From assembly GCF_025860405.1 (NCBI RefSeq), contig NZ_CP063785.1:8867390-8931389 (forward strand): a stretch of DNA of 64,000 nt, given 5' to 3'. Positions within the stretch are counted from its first letter, which is position 1, and each line of letters begins with the position of its first letter. The position numbers were made by a program, and so were the translations under genes. The stretch is from Tolypothrix sp. PCC 7712. Its GTDB lineage: Bacteria > Cyanobacteriota > Cyanobacteriia > Cyanobacteriales > Nostocaceae. Shown here in pieces: positions 1-11,000 of this stretch. The notes beneath the pieces are model-generated. The model saw nothing but the letters and a program-made list of their open reading frames with translations, had not been told where the DNA came from and searched no databases.

Positions 1-237
1 ATGTATGAGCGTAGCTTCATAAACAAGTCAAAATGGAAATTCTTAATTTAACTGAGAGTAAAAATAAATGGTAGCAATCTTGAGATAGGAGTTTGGGGAT
101 TGGAGAAAAAAGGCGATCGCGAGAATAATGCTTTTTCTTCCTAGTGTAATGAGCGATCGCTTTTTTCGAGACCTCACCACTAAATCTATGACAGAATAAT
201 TTTGTTGTCCTACAAGTAATGCGATCGCCTACGACTT
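1..237. other. Intergenic leader with three HIP1 palindromes
   Basis: No gene is visible. The stretch carries three copies of the cyanobacterial HIP1 octamer GCGATCGC at 113-120, 153-160 and 221-228, the last just before the start of the next gene. No convincing promoter was recognised. Confidence 0.6.
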
Positions 238-777
238 ATGATTTCTACCGAGCGCCGCTACACTTTGGATGAATATCACGCCATCGAAGAAAAAGCAGAA
301 GGACGCAGCGAATATCGAGATGGAGAAATTGTAGACATTCCCGGACGAACGCTCAAACACAGCCGCATTGGCCGGAATATCTTAGCTTATCTTACCTTTT
401 TGCTACGAGATACTCAATTTGAGCCAATAAACAGCGATTTGCGGCTGTGGATTCCAGAATATAGACGTGGGGTATATCCAGACGTAATGGTTTTTGATGG
501 TGAACCGCAATTAAATGATGGTCGCTTAAATGAAGTCTTGAATCCTTTGCTGATTGTTGAAGTACTCTCTCCTTCCACCGCAGATTACAACCACCAAAAC
601 AAATTCCGTATATATCGCTCAATTGTGAGTTTTAGCGAATATTTATTAGTCGAGCAAGATGAACCATTTGTTGAACTTTATAGTAAGCAAACTCAAGGTT
701 GGTTGCTCAGTGAATTTAAAGGTTTAGAAGTAGCTATTTCCCTAGATTCAGTTGGTCTTAAATTACCAATGTCATAA
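238..777 (+). CDS. Uma2 family (DUF820) PD-(D/E)XK nuclease-like protein
   Basis: A 179-residue protein of the Uma2 family, very expanded in cyanobacteria and assigned by fold to the PD-(D/E)XK nuclease superfamily. The N-terminal TLDEY...EYRDGEI segment is typical. The putative metal-binding residues lie in YPDVMVF (Asp near residue 83) and LIVEVLS (Glu near 110). Length is normal for the family. The ATG is preceded by a HIP1 site rather than a clear Shine-Dalgarno. It appears to stand alone. True substrates of this family are unknown, so nuclease activity is inferred from the fold. Confidence 0.85.
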   Translation: MISTERRYTLDEYHAIEEKAEGRSEYRDGEIVDIPGRTLKHSRIGRNILAYLTFLLRDTQFEPINSDLRLWIPEYRRGVYPDVMVFDGEPQLNDGRLNEVLNPLLIVEVLSPSTADYNHQNKFRIYRSIVSFSEYLLVEQDEPFVELYSKQTQGWLLSEFKGLEVAISLDSVGLKLPMS

Positions 778-871
778 ATTTATCGTGGTGTTACTTTTGA
801 ATAAAATGGATTTGCTGGAAAAAGGCGATCGCTGCTAATTTAAAAAGTGGTAATCTCTCAATTCTCGGTTT

Positions 872-1342
872 ATGAAAATACGATTATTTCAACAGCAAGA
901 TGCTGAACAAATAGCACAATTATTTCACGAAACAGTACGTGAAGTTAATATTGGTGACTATTCAGAAAATCAAGTTCAAGCTTGGGCACCAGATAATATT
1001 AATTTTAGAAACTGGGCAACAATCTGTGCAGAAAGATTCACTTACGTTGCTGATGACCGAGGTGTAATTGCAGGTTTTGGCGAATTAGAAACCAACGGAC
1101 ATATAGACTGCTTTTACTGCCATAAAAATTATCAGCGCATGGGTGTGGGTAGTAAAATTTATGCGGCAATTGAAGCCAAAACTTATGAATTAGGAATTAA
1201 TCGCTTATACGTTGAAGCTAGTATTACTGCCAAACGTTTTTTCTTAAGTATGGGGTTTTCCACCATCGCTGAACAACAGGTAGAACGTCGGGGAGAAATT
1301 TTTGTAAATTATGCAATGCAGAAGTTTTTAATTTCTCGCTGA
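872..1342 (+). CDS. GNAT family N-acetyltransferase
   Basis: A 156-residue single-domain acetyltransferase. The acetyl-CoA pyrophosphate-binding motif A is visible as YQRMGVGSKI (near residues 91-100), followed by the usual alpha helix and a C-terminal segment with RFFLSMGF, which is typical of the YafP/PhnO-like small GNATs. The acceptor substrate cannot be predicted. It follows the Uma2 gene by about 95 bp on the same strand, but nothing shows an operon. No strong ribosome-binding site precedes the ATG. Confidence 0.85.
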   Translation: MKIRLFQQQDAEQIAQLFHETVREVNIGDYSENQVQAWAPDNINFRNWATICAERFTYVADDRGVIAGFGELETNGHIDCFYCHKNYQRMGVGSKIYAAIEAKTYELGINRLYVEASITAKRFFLSMGFSTIAEQQVERRGEIFVNYAMQKFLISR

Positions 1343-1543
1343 TTGATTGGCAATGATATAACGCTAATAGGAGCCTGATGATTCTGTCTTGATAATAAGC
1401 AAATTGCTATCATCAAACTGAAGGTTGCTGCAATTTGGTGCTCACTTTATATAAAAATAAAAATATCTGCTGGAAGCGTAAGTTCTCAGTTTGCTAAAAT
1501 AAAGATTCTGCTAGACTTATTTCATACATAACTTTGTCAAAGC

Positions 1544-1672
1544 TATAGGACTCATATTTGATTTTTGAAAAAACCTAAGTACACTTTTATTTCTTCTTCC
1601 CTGTTCCCCGTTCCCTGTTCCCTGTTCCCTCCCTACGCAAATAATTTCAGGAATCAAAGCGGATTCCTATAG
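1544..1672. repeat. MITE-like element, TATAGGA-terminated family, copy 1
   Basis: The ends are imperfect inverted repeats: the left end reads TATAGGACTCATATTTGATT and the right end reads the complement of TATAGGAATCCGCTTTGATT. The interior holds a (CTGTTCC)n heptamer tract at about 1600-1630. Elements with the same ends occur at 37653-37802 and 50473-50626. There is no coding capacity, so a transposase would have to act in trans. Confidence 0.65.
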
Positions 1673-1720
1673 TACAACTGTATATTATTAAATAATTGAA
1701 CGAACTAGGAAGATTTACTA

Positions 1721-2032
1721 ATGCAGTTAGTCAGTCGGGAGCATATTGAGATCGCTTCTGATGTGCGGAGTGGAAAGCCTCGTATTGTTGGTACCCGCAT
1801 TGCTGTAGAAGATGTGGCAGTAATGCATTTAAAGTTAGGATATTCCTTAGTAGAGATTGCTGGTAAGTATGACTTGTCACTGGCATCTGTTTATGCAGCA
1901 ATGGCTTATTACTTCGATCACCGCGAGGAAATTGATCGCCGCACAGACCAAGAAGATGAGTTAGTTGAGGTGATGAAGCAAAATCATCCCTCACGGCTTC
2001 AAGACAAACTCAGACAGTTACGAAATGAGTGA
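1721..2032 (+). CDS. DUF433 family antitoxin
   Basis: A 103-residue protein with the DUF433 signature: RSGKPRIVGTRIAVEDVA, then a helix-turn-helix-like LVEIAGKYDLSLASVYAAMAYYFDH. In bacteria such proteins are normally encoded directly before a PIN-like DUF5615 toxin, and that is the case here, with an 8-bp overlap. It is predicted to neutralise the toxin and to repress its own promoter. AGGA stands a suitable distance before the ATG. The C-terminal 30 residues are charged, as expected for a toxin-binding tail. Confidence 0.87.
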   Translation: MQLVSREHIEIASDVRSGKPRIVGTRIAVEDVAVMHLKLGYSLVEIAGKYDLSLASVYAAMAYYFDHREEIDRRTDQEDELVEVMKQNHPSRLQDKLRQLRNE

Positions 2033-2360
2033 ACGAATTCGCTTCCATCTTGATGAAAATGTCGATCCGGCTATTGCGCTTGGCTTGCGTCGTTATGGAA
2101 TAGATGTCACAACAACTAATGATGTAAAATTACGCACTAAAAGCGATGAAGTTCAGTTAGCGTTTATTCAGGAAACACAGCGAGTATTGTTTACCCAAGA
2201 TACTGATTTTTTAATTATTGCAAGTTCTAGACTCGATCATCCTGGTATTACCTACTGTAGGAAAGGAACTCGTTCAATTGGTGAAATTATTCAAACCTTG
2301 GTTTTGATTTATGAAGTAATGACACCTGAAGAGATGGTGGGACATGTCGAGTTTTTGTGA
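2025..2360 (+). CDS. DUF5615 family PIN-like toxin
   Basis: A 111-residue PIN/Mut7-C-like protein. Acidic residues expected at the active site are present in FHLDENVDP near the N-terminus and in TQDTDFL mid-protein. The start overlaps the antitoxin stop in ATGAGTGA, which implies translational coupling. The family is predicted to act as a ribonuclease; the target is not known. The pair forms a compact two-gene toxin-antitoxin unit ahead of a strong hairpin terminator. Confidence 0.87.
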   Translation: MSERIRFHLDENVDPAIALGLRRYGIDVTTTNDVKLRTKSDEVQLAFIQETQRVLFTQDTDFLIIASSRLDHPGITYCRKGTRSIGEIIQTLVLIYEVMTPEEMVGHVEFL

Positions 2361-2491
2361 AATAAAAGCAGCACCAAAGTTTTGCGATCGCTGAAGTAAA
2401 GTTGTAAGCGATCGCTTATTTTTGGGGATTTAGGCAAGAAAAAAAGGTTTATCTTAACTGTATTACACAATAGATAAGACATTTCATCAAA

Positions 2492-2517
2492 AACCGGAAA
2501 GCAGAAACTTTCCGGTT
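2492..2517 (+). terminator. Hairpin downstream of the toxin-antitoxin pair
   Basis: A perfect 10-bp stem, AACCGGAAAG and CTTTCCGGTT, closes a 6-nt loop. It is followed by TCTTGAG rather than a long T run. It lies about 130 bp past the toxin stop and about 50 bp before the convergent protease gene, so it may serve either direction. Confidence 0.6.
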
Positions 2518-2568
2518 CTTGAGTATTGATTATTCGTATAGCGTAGCAATTTCAAATAATTGCGATCG

Positions 2569-4866
2569 CTACTTTGTAACAGCAACTTTCATATCCAAAG
2601 TCCGTACCAAAAACGCCCACTTATCTGTTAGTTCGTCAATAGTTTTAGTTGTGGGTTTACCTGCACCATGTCCGGCTTTAGTCTCAATTCTAATGAGTAC
2701 AGGCGCATTACCAGCTTGAGCAGCTTGCAAAGTCGCCGCAAATTTGAAACTATGAGCAGGAACCACGCGATCGTCATGATCGGCTGTAGTAATCAAGGTT
2801 GCTGGGTAAGCTGTCCCTGGTTTAATGTTGTGCAATGGTGAATAGGCATATAGTGCTTTAAATTCTTCTGGGTTATCTGGCGAACCATATTCCGAAGTCC
2901 AAGCCCAACCGATGGTAAATTTGTGGAATCGCAACATATCCATTACCCCAACTGCTGCTAAAGCTGCACCAAACAAATCGGGACGCTGAGTCATACAAGC
3001 ACCCACCAATAAACCGCCATTACTACCACCTGCGATCGCTAGTTTTGCAGATTTGGTATAACCATTGGCGATTAGCCACTCAGCCGCAGCAATAAAGTCA
3101 TCAAAGACATTTTGCTTTTTAAACTTCATTCCGGCTTCGTGCCATTCTTCACCATACTCCCCACCACCGCGGATATTAGGCATTGCATGGATACCACCCA
3201 TTTCCATCCAAACCAAAAGGCTTACAGAAAAACTCGGTGTCATTGAGGCATTAAAACCACCATAACCATAAAGATATGTAGGATTATTCCCGTCTAACTT
3301 AATGCCTTTTTTATGAGTGATAAACATTGGCACTTTGGTGCCATCTTTGCTTTGATAAAATACTTGTTTAGTTTCGTAATTTTCGGGATTAAAATCTACC
3401 TTTGGTTCCCGAAAAACCTCACTTTTACCCGTCACCATATCATAGCGATAGATGGTGCCTGGTGTCGTAAAGCTCGTGAAACTATAAAAAGTTTCGGTAT
3501 CATAGCGCTTGCCATAAAAGCCATCTACTGAGCCAATTCCTGGTAGTTCTACTTCCCGGACTAATGCACCTTTCAGGTCAAAAATTTTAATTTGGCTGCG
3601 CGCATCTTTAAGATAATCAGCAACAAACTGATTATTTAAAATACTGACACCTTCTAAAGTTTCTGCTGACTGGGAAATAATTTCTTGCCAGTTTTCCTTT
3701 GCTGGCTTTTCAATATCAATCGCAACAACTCTGCCCCGTGGAGCTTTTAAATTGGTACGAAAATAAAAAACACTATCATCATGCTCAATAAAACTGTAAT
3801 CTGCCTCAAATTGGTTAATCAGTTCTACAACTGCCGATTTAGGATTAGTTAAATCTTTATAAAAAACTAAATTTTTAGAATCAGTTCCTAACCAAACTGA
3901 TATGATTAAAAATTTGCCATCTTCTGTAACTCCACCATTAAAACCCCATTCTTTCTGGTCAAGACGTTGATAAATTAACAAATCATCTGATTGTGGAGTA
4001 CCTAAGCGATGATAATAAAGCTTTTGATAATAGTTGGTATCTGCTAATTTAGTTTTATTATTTGGTTCGTCATAGCGGCTATAAAAAAATCCTTGATTAT
4101 CATTTGTCCAAGAAACATCAGAAAATTTTATCCATTTCAGATGGTCTGGTAAATCTTTACCTGTTTCAATATCGCGAACTTTCCACTCTTGCCAATCAGA
4201 ACCAGATGTAGATAAACTGTAAGCTAATAATTGAGCATTGTTACTAATAGATAATCCAGAAAGAGCCACTGTCCCATCTTCGGAAAGTTTGTTGGGGTCA
4301 AGTAAAACTTTTGGTTCAGAATCAAGAGTTTTTAGAGTGTAGAGAACGCTTTGATTTTGCAGCCCATCATTTTTGAAATAAAAATAACGTTCGGTAGAAT
4401 TATCTCCCAGAGATTTGCCTTCTTTAAATGGAATACTGTATCTTTCGTAATTCCATAATTTAGTGAGGCGCTGTCTAATTTTTTCTTTATCAGGAACTTG
4501 ATTTATATAGGCGGACGTAACTTGATTTTGCGCCTCAATCCAACTTCTGGTTTCTGCCGAGTCGGGATTTTCTAACCAACGGTAAGGATCTGCTACTACA
4601 GTACCGTGATAGTTATCAACTTGATTGCTTTTGCGGCTAGGTGGGTAAGTCAGCATTTTTTTTGATGGAACTCGTTGCTGTGCATATTGTTTGAGGAAGT
4701 AACTCCTCTGCAAATTTTCCCCATCTGTGAATTTCTCAACTAATACTTGTGGAGAGAACTTGCTGGAAATTTTAGCATTAGCGACAGCAGCAGGTAGCAA
4801 CCATTGGCAAAATATCATTGTTGCCAAAAAGGTTGCTAAAAGCCGAGTCCATTTGGCTTTTAGCAT
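2569..4866 (-). CDS. Prolyl oligopeptidase family serine peptidase (S9A), exported
   Basis: A 765-residue S9A peptidase: N-terminal beta-propeller followed by an alpha/beta-hydrolase domain. The nucleophile is in GGSNGG (Ser615); the acid is in TTADHDDRV and the His in ETKAGHGAGK near the C-terminus. I start it at 4866 because this places a signal peptide (MLKAKW then a hydrophobic stretch ending LLPAAVANA) at the N-terminus. A frame open to 4911 would add 15 residues encoded by repetitive ATTCATC sequence. It should cleave after proline in short peptides in the periplasm or outside the cell. It stands alone on this strand. Confidence 0.92.
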   Translation of the reverse strand: MLKAKWTRLLATFLATMIFCQWLLPAAVANAKISSKFSPQVLVEKFTDGENLQRSYFLKQYAQQRVPSKKMLTYPPSRKSNQVDNYHGTVVADPYRWLENPDSAETRSWIEAQNQVTSAYINQVPDKEKIRQRLTKLWNYERYSIPFKEGKSLGDNSTERYFYFKNDGLQNQSVLYTLKTLDSEPKVLLDPNKLSEDGTVALSGLSISNNAQLLAYSLSTSGSDWQEWKVRDIETGKDLPDHLKWIKFSDVSWTNDNQGFFYSRYDEPNNKTKLADTNYYQKLYYHRLGTPQSDDLLIYQRLDQKEWGFNGGVTEDGKFLIISVWLGTDSKNLVFYKDLTNPKSAVVELINQFEADYSFIEHDDSVFYFRTNLKAPRGRVVAIDIEKPAKENWQEIISQSAETLEGVSILNNQFVADYLKDARSQIKIFDLKGALVREVELPGIGSVDGFYGKRYDTETFYSFTSFTTPGTIYRYDMVTGKSEVFREPKVDFNPENYETKQVFYQSKDGTKVPMFITHKKGIKLDGNNPTYLYGYGGFNASMTPSFSVSLLVWMEMGGIHAMPNIRGGGEYGEEWHEAGMKFKKQNVFDDFIAAAEWLIANGYTKSAKLAIAGGSNGGLLVGACMTQRPDLFGAALAAVGVMDMLRFHKFTIGWAWTSEYGSPDNPEEFKALYAYSPLHNIKPGTAYPATLITTADHDDRVVPAHSFKFAATLQAAQAGNAPVLIRIETKAGHGAGKPTTKTIDELTDKWAFLVRTLDMKVAVTK

Positions 4867-5060
4867 TGTGAATGATGAATGATGAATATAAATTATTAAT
4901 CTCAGCGCCAACTTGCCTACAACGCTGGCTCTCCTTGATTTTTGCCAGCCAGTTCACTTCACAAAGGCAACCTCTGCAAGTGACTGGCTCTTCTTGACTG
5001 TTGAATTTTGGCCTCCGTAACAGAATATTTGTGTGTCCTTTGCAGAAATACTGGAATCGT

Positions 5061-8000
5061 TTAGGCAGTAGTATTCAGAATCAGTTTTTCTCCTTTGAGC
5101 ATCCGTACTGCAGCTTCTAGTAAAGCTTCTTCTAGGTAAGGCTTGGTAAAGTAACCGCTAGCACCTAGTTGGATTGCCATTTGTCTGTGCTTATCTGCAC
5201 CGCGCGAGGTGAGCATAGCGATGGGGAGGTGGTTGAGGTTGTGATCTTTCTGAATACGAGAGAGCAACTCCAGCCCGTCACAGCGAGGCATTTCAATATC
5301 GCAGAATACGATATCACAAGGCAACCCAGAGCGGAGTTTATCCCAAGCTTCTTGACCATCTCTTGCTTGTTCTACGCGGTAACCTGCCTTATTAAAGGTG
5401 AGAGAAAGTAATTCTCTTACTGTAATTGAGTCATCAACAATCAGTACTGTTGGATCAATTTTCTCAATTGTGACTTCCGGTAGAGTCGGAGCAGATTTTT
5501 GCTGCCAAAGGCCACTACTTTGTTTAGACATCCGTCCTTGGAAGATGTCCATAATTTCTAGCACGTCAGCAATCGGCATAATCCGACCATCCCCTAAGAC
5601 GGTAGCACCTGCTACACCTAAAGGTTTGGGTGCTGGCCCTTCAAATTGCTTAATTACAATTTCTTGCTCACTCAGTACTAAGTCTATTTGTAAGGCGAGT
5701 AGGTTATTTGCTGATCGCACTACGACCACAGAAACCATATCATCATCGCGAGTTCCACCGTAAACACTACCGCGACTGATTTGGCGATTGACGGCTAAAA
5801 GCTCTTTCAGTGGACGGAATGGCAATATTGTGTCTCGCCAAGCAATAAATGTTTGGCCATCGGCATTGTGCTGAATACTCTTGACAGGGATATCTAAAGT
5901 ATCTTCTACTCCGTCCATTGGGAAGGCAATTCTGGCTTTATCAGAAACACAACAAAGGGCTTTACAAATACTCAAGGTAAGTGGTAGACGAATTGTAAAG
6001 GTAGTTCCTTTACTGATCACAGAATCAGTGCTAACTGTTCCGCGCACTTCGCTAATTTCCGAGCGTACGATGTCCATTCCCACGCCACGCCCAGAAATCT
6101 CATCAGCTTCGTCTTTAATACTAAAGCCAGAGTGAAACAGCAAGTTGTAGATTTCTATGCGCGTGATGGTTTTTGCTTCTTCTGCTGTCAGCATTCCCAA
6201 CTTCAACGCTTTGGCTTTGATTTTTTCGGTATCTATACCTGCACCATCATCGCCCACAGAGATCACAGTTTGGTTACCTTGGTGGAAAGCGCGAATCTTG
6301 ATTTCTCCCACAGGATTTTTACCTGCAGCTTGTCGCACCTCTGGGGTTTCAATACCGTGAGCGATCGCATTATTGAGCATATGAGTTAGTGGATCGGTCA
6401 GGTGATCCAAAATCATTTTGTCAATTAAGGTATCTCCACCCTCAATCATTAACTCCACTTGCTTACCATATTTAATGGCATTATCCCGTACTCCTCGCCG
6501 CAAGCGATCGATAGCTTGGGAGAAAGGCACCATTCGGGCGCGTGTTAATCCCTCTTGGAGTTGAGTTGTGGCTTGTCGAAACTGTCGCGCTACTCTCTCG
6601 GTTTCTTCCGTCACAAAGTCAATGTCACTCGCTGACTCACGTACCCTGACGATCATTTCAATCATTTCTTGGGACAGTGTATGGAAAGGCGTAAACCGAT
6701 CCATTTCCAATTCACTGAAACCCCTGTCAGAATTGGAATCACTTGATGAGGCACCAGATTCTCTATGTTTGCGGGTAGCTAACAAAGAAGCTTCCAAAAG
6801 CGATCGCTCGTATAATTCTTGCATCCGCGCGCCAACATCAGATAGCTGTTGTACCTGAATCAACAAGTTATCTAGTGACTGTCGCAGACGTTCGTGATCC
6901 TGTTCCAAGGTATTGCGATTAACTACCAGTTCCCCAACTAGATTGCTCATATCATCTAGTTGCTTCACTGGAACTTTCATGGTTTCTTCAAATCTTGCAC
7001 CCCTACGCGTAGCGGGACGTGCGGCTTTACCTGGGGTTGATTTGATTGATGGTGAATGAGATATTGTTTGATCTGCTTCCGCCAACAATTTTTCTAAGTC
7101 ACCAAATTCATCTTCTAATTCTGGTGATGTAGCAGCAGTGCTGGCATTATTGTAAGCGGTAGGTGGTTGCGATTGTTGTGGGTAAACAGGTAAAGGTGCT
7201 GCTGATGGCTCCTCATTGAGATCCGTATCCAACAATGCTTCCAGAGCAGCAAAATCTTCTTCTGGTAAGGGTGACGCTAATTCCTCTTCTAGTAATGTTT
7301 CTAATTCAGCAAATTCATCTTCTGGAGTTGATGGTGGCACATCCAATTCGGCTTCTGCTGCTGTAATTGTTGCCACTTCATCGGTTTGGGTTATGTTCTC
7401 CAAAGATGCAGACAAATTATTTGCTGCATCTAATACATCTAATTCAACTATACTGTTTGCGTAGGCGTAGCCCGTCGTAGACATCGCAGCATCAGTGTCT
7501 TGGGTATTCGCTGTGTCCTCCAGCTTTGTTTCGGCTTGCAGTATAGTTTCTGTTGTTAATAAATCATCTAGTAAGTTTAATTCTGCGCTATCAGCAACAG
7601 TCGTTTCTGCAGTATCCAAAATCTCTGAATTTATTTCAGGCTGTGCTAATTCTGCTACTTCGCCGAAATTCAGTTCTAAATCTGCTGATGTTGCTAGTAA
7701 ATCATCACCTAAATCTAATGTTGCAAATTCATCATTAGTTGTTTCTGCAGTTTCAACATTTGCCAATAAATCTAGATTATTTTCCGGCTGTGCTAATTCT
7801 GCTACTTCGCCAAAGTTCAGTTCTAAATCTGCTGATGTTGCCAGTAAATCATCACCTAAATCTAATGTTGCAAATTCATCATTAGTTGTTTCTGCAGTTT
7901 CAACATTTGCCAATAAATCTAGATTATTTTCCGGCTGTGCTAATTCTGCTACTTCGCCGAAGTTCAGTTCTAAATCTGCTGTTGCTAGTAAATCATCACC

Positions 8001-11000
8001 TAAATCTAATGTTTCAACACCATCATTAGTTGTTTCTGCGGTTTCAACATTTGTAAATAAATCTAGATTTGCTTCCGGCTGTGCTAATTCTGCCGCTTCA
8101 TTAACATTCAGTTCTAAATCTGCTGATGTTGCCAGTAAATCATCACCTAAATCTAATGCTGCAACACCATCATTAGTTGTTTCTGCAGTTTCAACATTTG
8201 CCAATAAATCTAGATTATTTTCCGGCTGTGATAATTCTGCTACTTCGCCGAAGTTCAGTTCTAAATCTGCTGTTGCTAGTAAATCATCACCTAAATCTAA
8301 TGTTTCAACACCATCATTAGTTGTTTCTGCGGTTTCAACATTTGTAAATAAATCTAGATTTGCTTCCGGCTGTGCTAATTCTGCCGCTTCATTAACATTC
8401 AGTTCTAAATCTGCTGATGTTGCCAGTAAATCATCACCTAAATCTAATGCTGCAACACCATCATTAGTTGTTTCTGCAGTTTCAACATTTGCCAATAAAT
8501 CTAGATTATTTTCCGGCTGTGATAATTCTGCCGCTTCATTAAAATTCAGTTCTAAATCTGCTGTTGCTAGTAAATCATCACCTAAATCTAATGTTTCAAC
8601 ACCATCATTAGTTGTTTCTGCAGTTTCAACATTTGCCAATAAATCTAGATTATTTTCCGGCTGTGCTAATTCTGCTACTTCGCCAAAATTCAGTTCTAAA
8701 TCTGCTGATGTTGCCAGTAAATCATCACCTAAATCTAATGCTGCAACACCATCATTAGTTGTTTCTGCAGTTTCAACATTTGCCAATAAATCTAGATTAT
8801 TTTCCGGCTGTGCTAATTCTGCCGCTTCATTAAAATTCAGTTCTAAATCTGCTGTTGCTAGTAAATCATCACCTAAATCTAATGTTGCAAACTCATCATT
8901 AGTTGTTTCTGCAGTTTCAACATTTGCCAATAAATCTAGATTATTTTCCGGCTGTGCTAATTCTGCTACTTCGCCAAAATTCAGTTCTAAATCTGCTGAT
9001 GTTGCCAGTAAATCATCACCTAAATCTAATGCTGCAACACCATCATTAGTTGTTTCTGCAGTTTCAACATTTGCCAATAAATCTAGATTTATTTCAGGCT
9101 GTGCTAATTCTGCTACTTCGCCAAAGTTCAGTTCTAAATCTGCTGATGTTGCTAGTAAATCATCACCTAAATCTAATGTTGCAAACTCATCATTAGTTGT
9201 TTCTGCAGTTTCAACATTTGCCAATAAATCTAGATTTGCTTCCGGTTGTGATAATTCTGCTACTTCGCCGAAGTTCAGTTCTAAATCTGCTGATGTTGCT
9301 AGTAACTCATCACCTAAATCTAATGTTGTAACAGCATCATTAGTTGTTTCTCCAATTTCAACATTTGCCAATAAATCTAGATTTGCTTCCGGTTGTGATA
9401 ATTCTGCTACTTCGTCGAAGTTCAGTTCTAAATCTGCTGATGTTGCTAGTAACTCATCACCTAAATCTAAGTCTAACGCCGAAACATCTTCATTAGTGGT
9501 TTCTGCGATTTCGACATTTGATAATAAATCGAGGTTTTGTGGACGTTGTTGTACTTCTGTGGATTCGTTGAAATCCAAGCCTAAATTATCTGCTGTTGAT
9601 AATAAATCGAGGTTGTGTGGACGCTGTTGTACCTCTGTGGATTCGTTGAAATCCAATTTTAAATCATCTGCTGTTGTTAGTAAGTCATCGCCTAAATCTA
9701 ATTCGGGAGTCTCAGAAATCCTGATTGCTAAAGGATCAAGCTGAATATACGTTGATTGAGAGGTGTTGATATTCTCAAATAACAATTGTGGATTATCACT
9801 GCTATTGTCGTTGATGACATTAAACAAATCATTATCTGCAGAACTACTAAATGTATTATCTATTGATGGCTGATTGGTAAATTCTGGGGTGAAATCTAAT
9901 TCGGGAGGTAATGTAGTTGATGGGAGTGAAGAGTGTAGGCTCAGTCCTTCATAGATATCGCTTTCCTCTGGTATCAAGCTGCGAATTTCTGTCACAGGTA
10001 ATTCGTTAGCATCAGTAGAAGAAATAGCTGTGTTGTCTGATGTCAAATCTGCAAATAAATCATCTCCAGTATCAGCTTCAAACATCAGATCGATTTGCTC
10101 ATCATCTGACTGAAAAGTCAGATTAAAATCTTCTACGTCAAAAAGAGGTACTGAGGATTGAGCTAACTGGCTATCATCCAAAAAGTCATGAGATGCTGTA
10201 AACAAACTCTCCTCTAATGCTTTGGCGACATCTTGCTCAACCCGAGAACCCAATTCTAGCTGCGGTTCTGCGCCAGATTCCTCATTCCAGAAGTTGCTTA
10301 AATCTTCTGCAGAAAGATCGTAATCTCTGGCTACTGTTGCTTGCGGATCGAATAAATCGTCAACTGTTGATTCGCTAGTAGAAAGTAGAGAGTTTTCTCC
10401 CAAGTCAGTAAATGGATTATCCAAAGATAAGCTTTCTGGCTGTGGGAAGTTAATTGGAGAAATTTCTTCTAGCAGACTTTCATTTGCAGTTTCTGAGAAT
10501 AAGTCATCAAAACTCGCTTCTGGTTGATTTAATTCGCCTAGCGACAGTAGATTGTTATCATCTAGCTCTAGACCTAATAAATCTTGTACTACATCCTGTG
10601 GGGCAATATCGCCAGGATATTCTTGCAGAATTTTTGTAAATTCTCTGAGACTTTCATTAGTAGATGAGTTTAAATTGATATCGTTTTGAGAGCTATTGCT
10701 GATATCAGAGTTTCTCGCTGATGTTTGTGCAGGTTGCTGTGTAGGAGTTTCTTTGTCTAAGAAGTTTTCACCGAATAATAGACTGAAATCTTCTGTTTGA
10801 ATAATAGTTTGTTTAGACTCATCAACACTCGTAGGTTCATCAAAAGACAGTAAGTCAGCTAAATCGCTATCAGCATCTTCAGTATTACTAGTACTGATCT
10901 CAATGCCCAATTTGTTGGCAGCATTAATGTCTAATATTTCTTCTTGTTGCCAAGTTTCATCTAGTTCGGGAGCTTCACCTTCAAATAAATCAGCAAGTGT

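Noticed and set aside
7629..9470. Regularly spaced repeats considered as a CRISPR array
   Set aside because: The units are contiguous, 144/147 bp long and in frame in a coding gene; there are no unique spacers.
7495..9744. A 749-residue open frame on the plus strand, Ser/Lys-rich, opposite hmpE
   Set aside because: It is the antisense of the in-frame repeat array. One stop-free unit repeated a dozen times gives a long open frame automatically. It has no domain, and the sense strand encodes a clear CheA.
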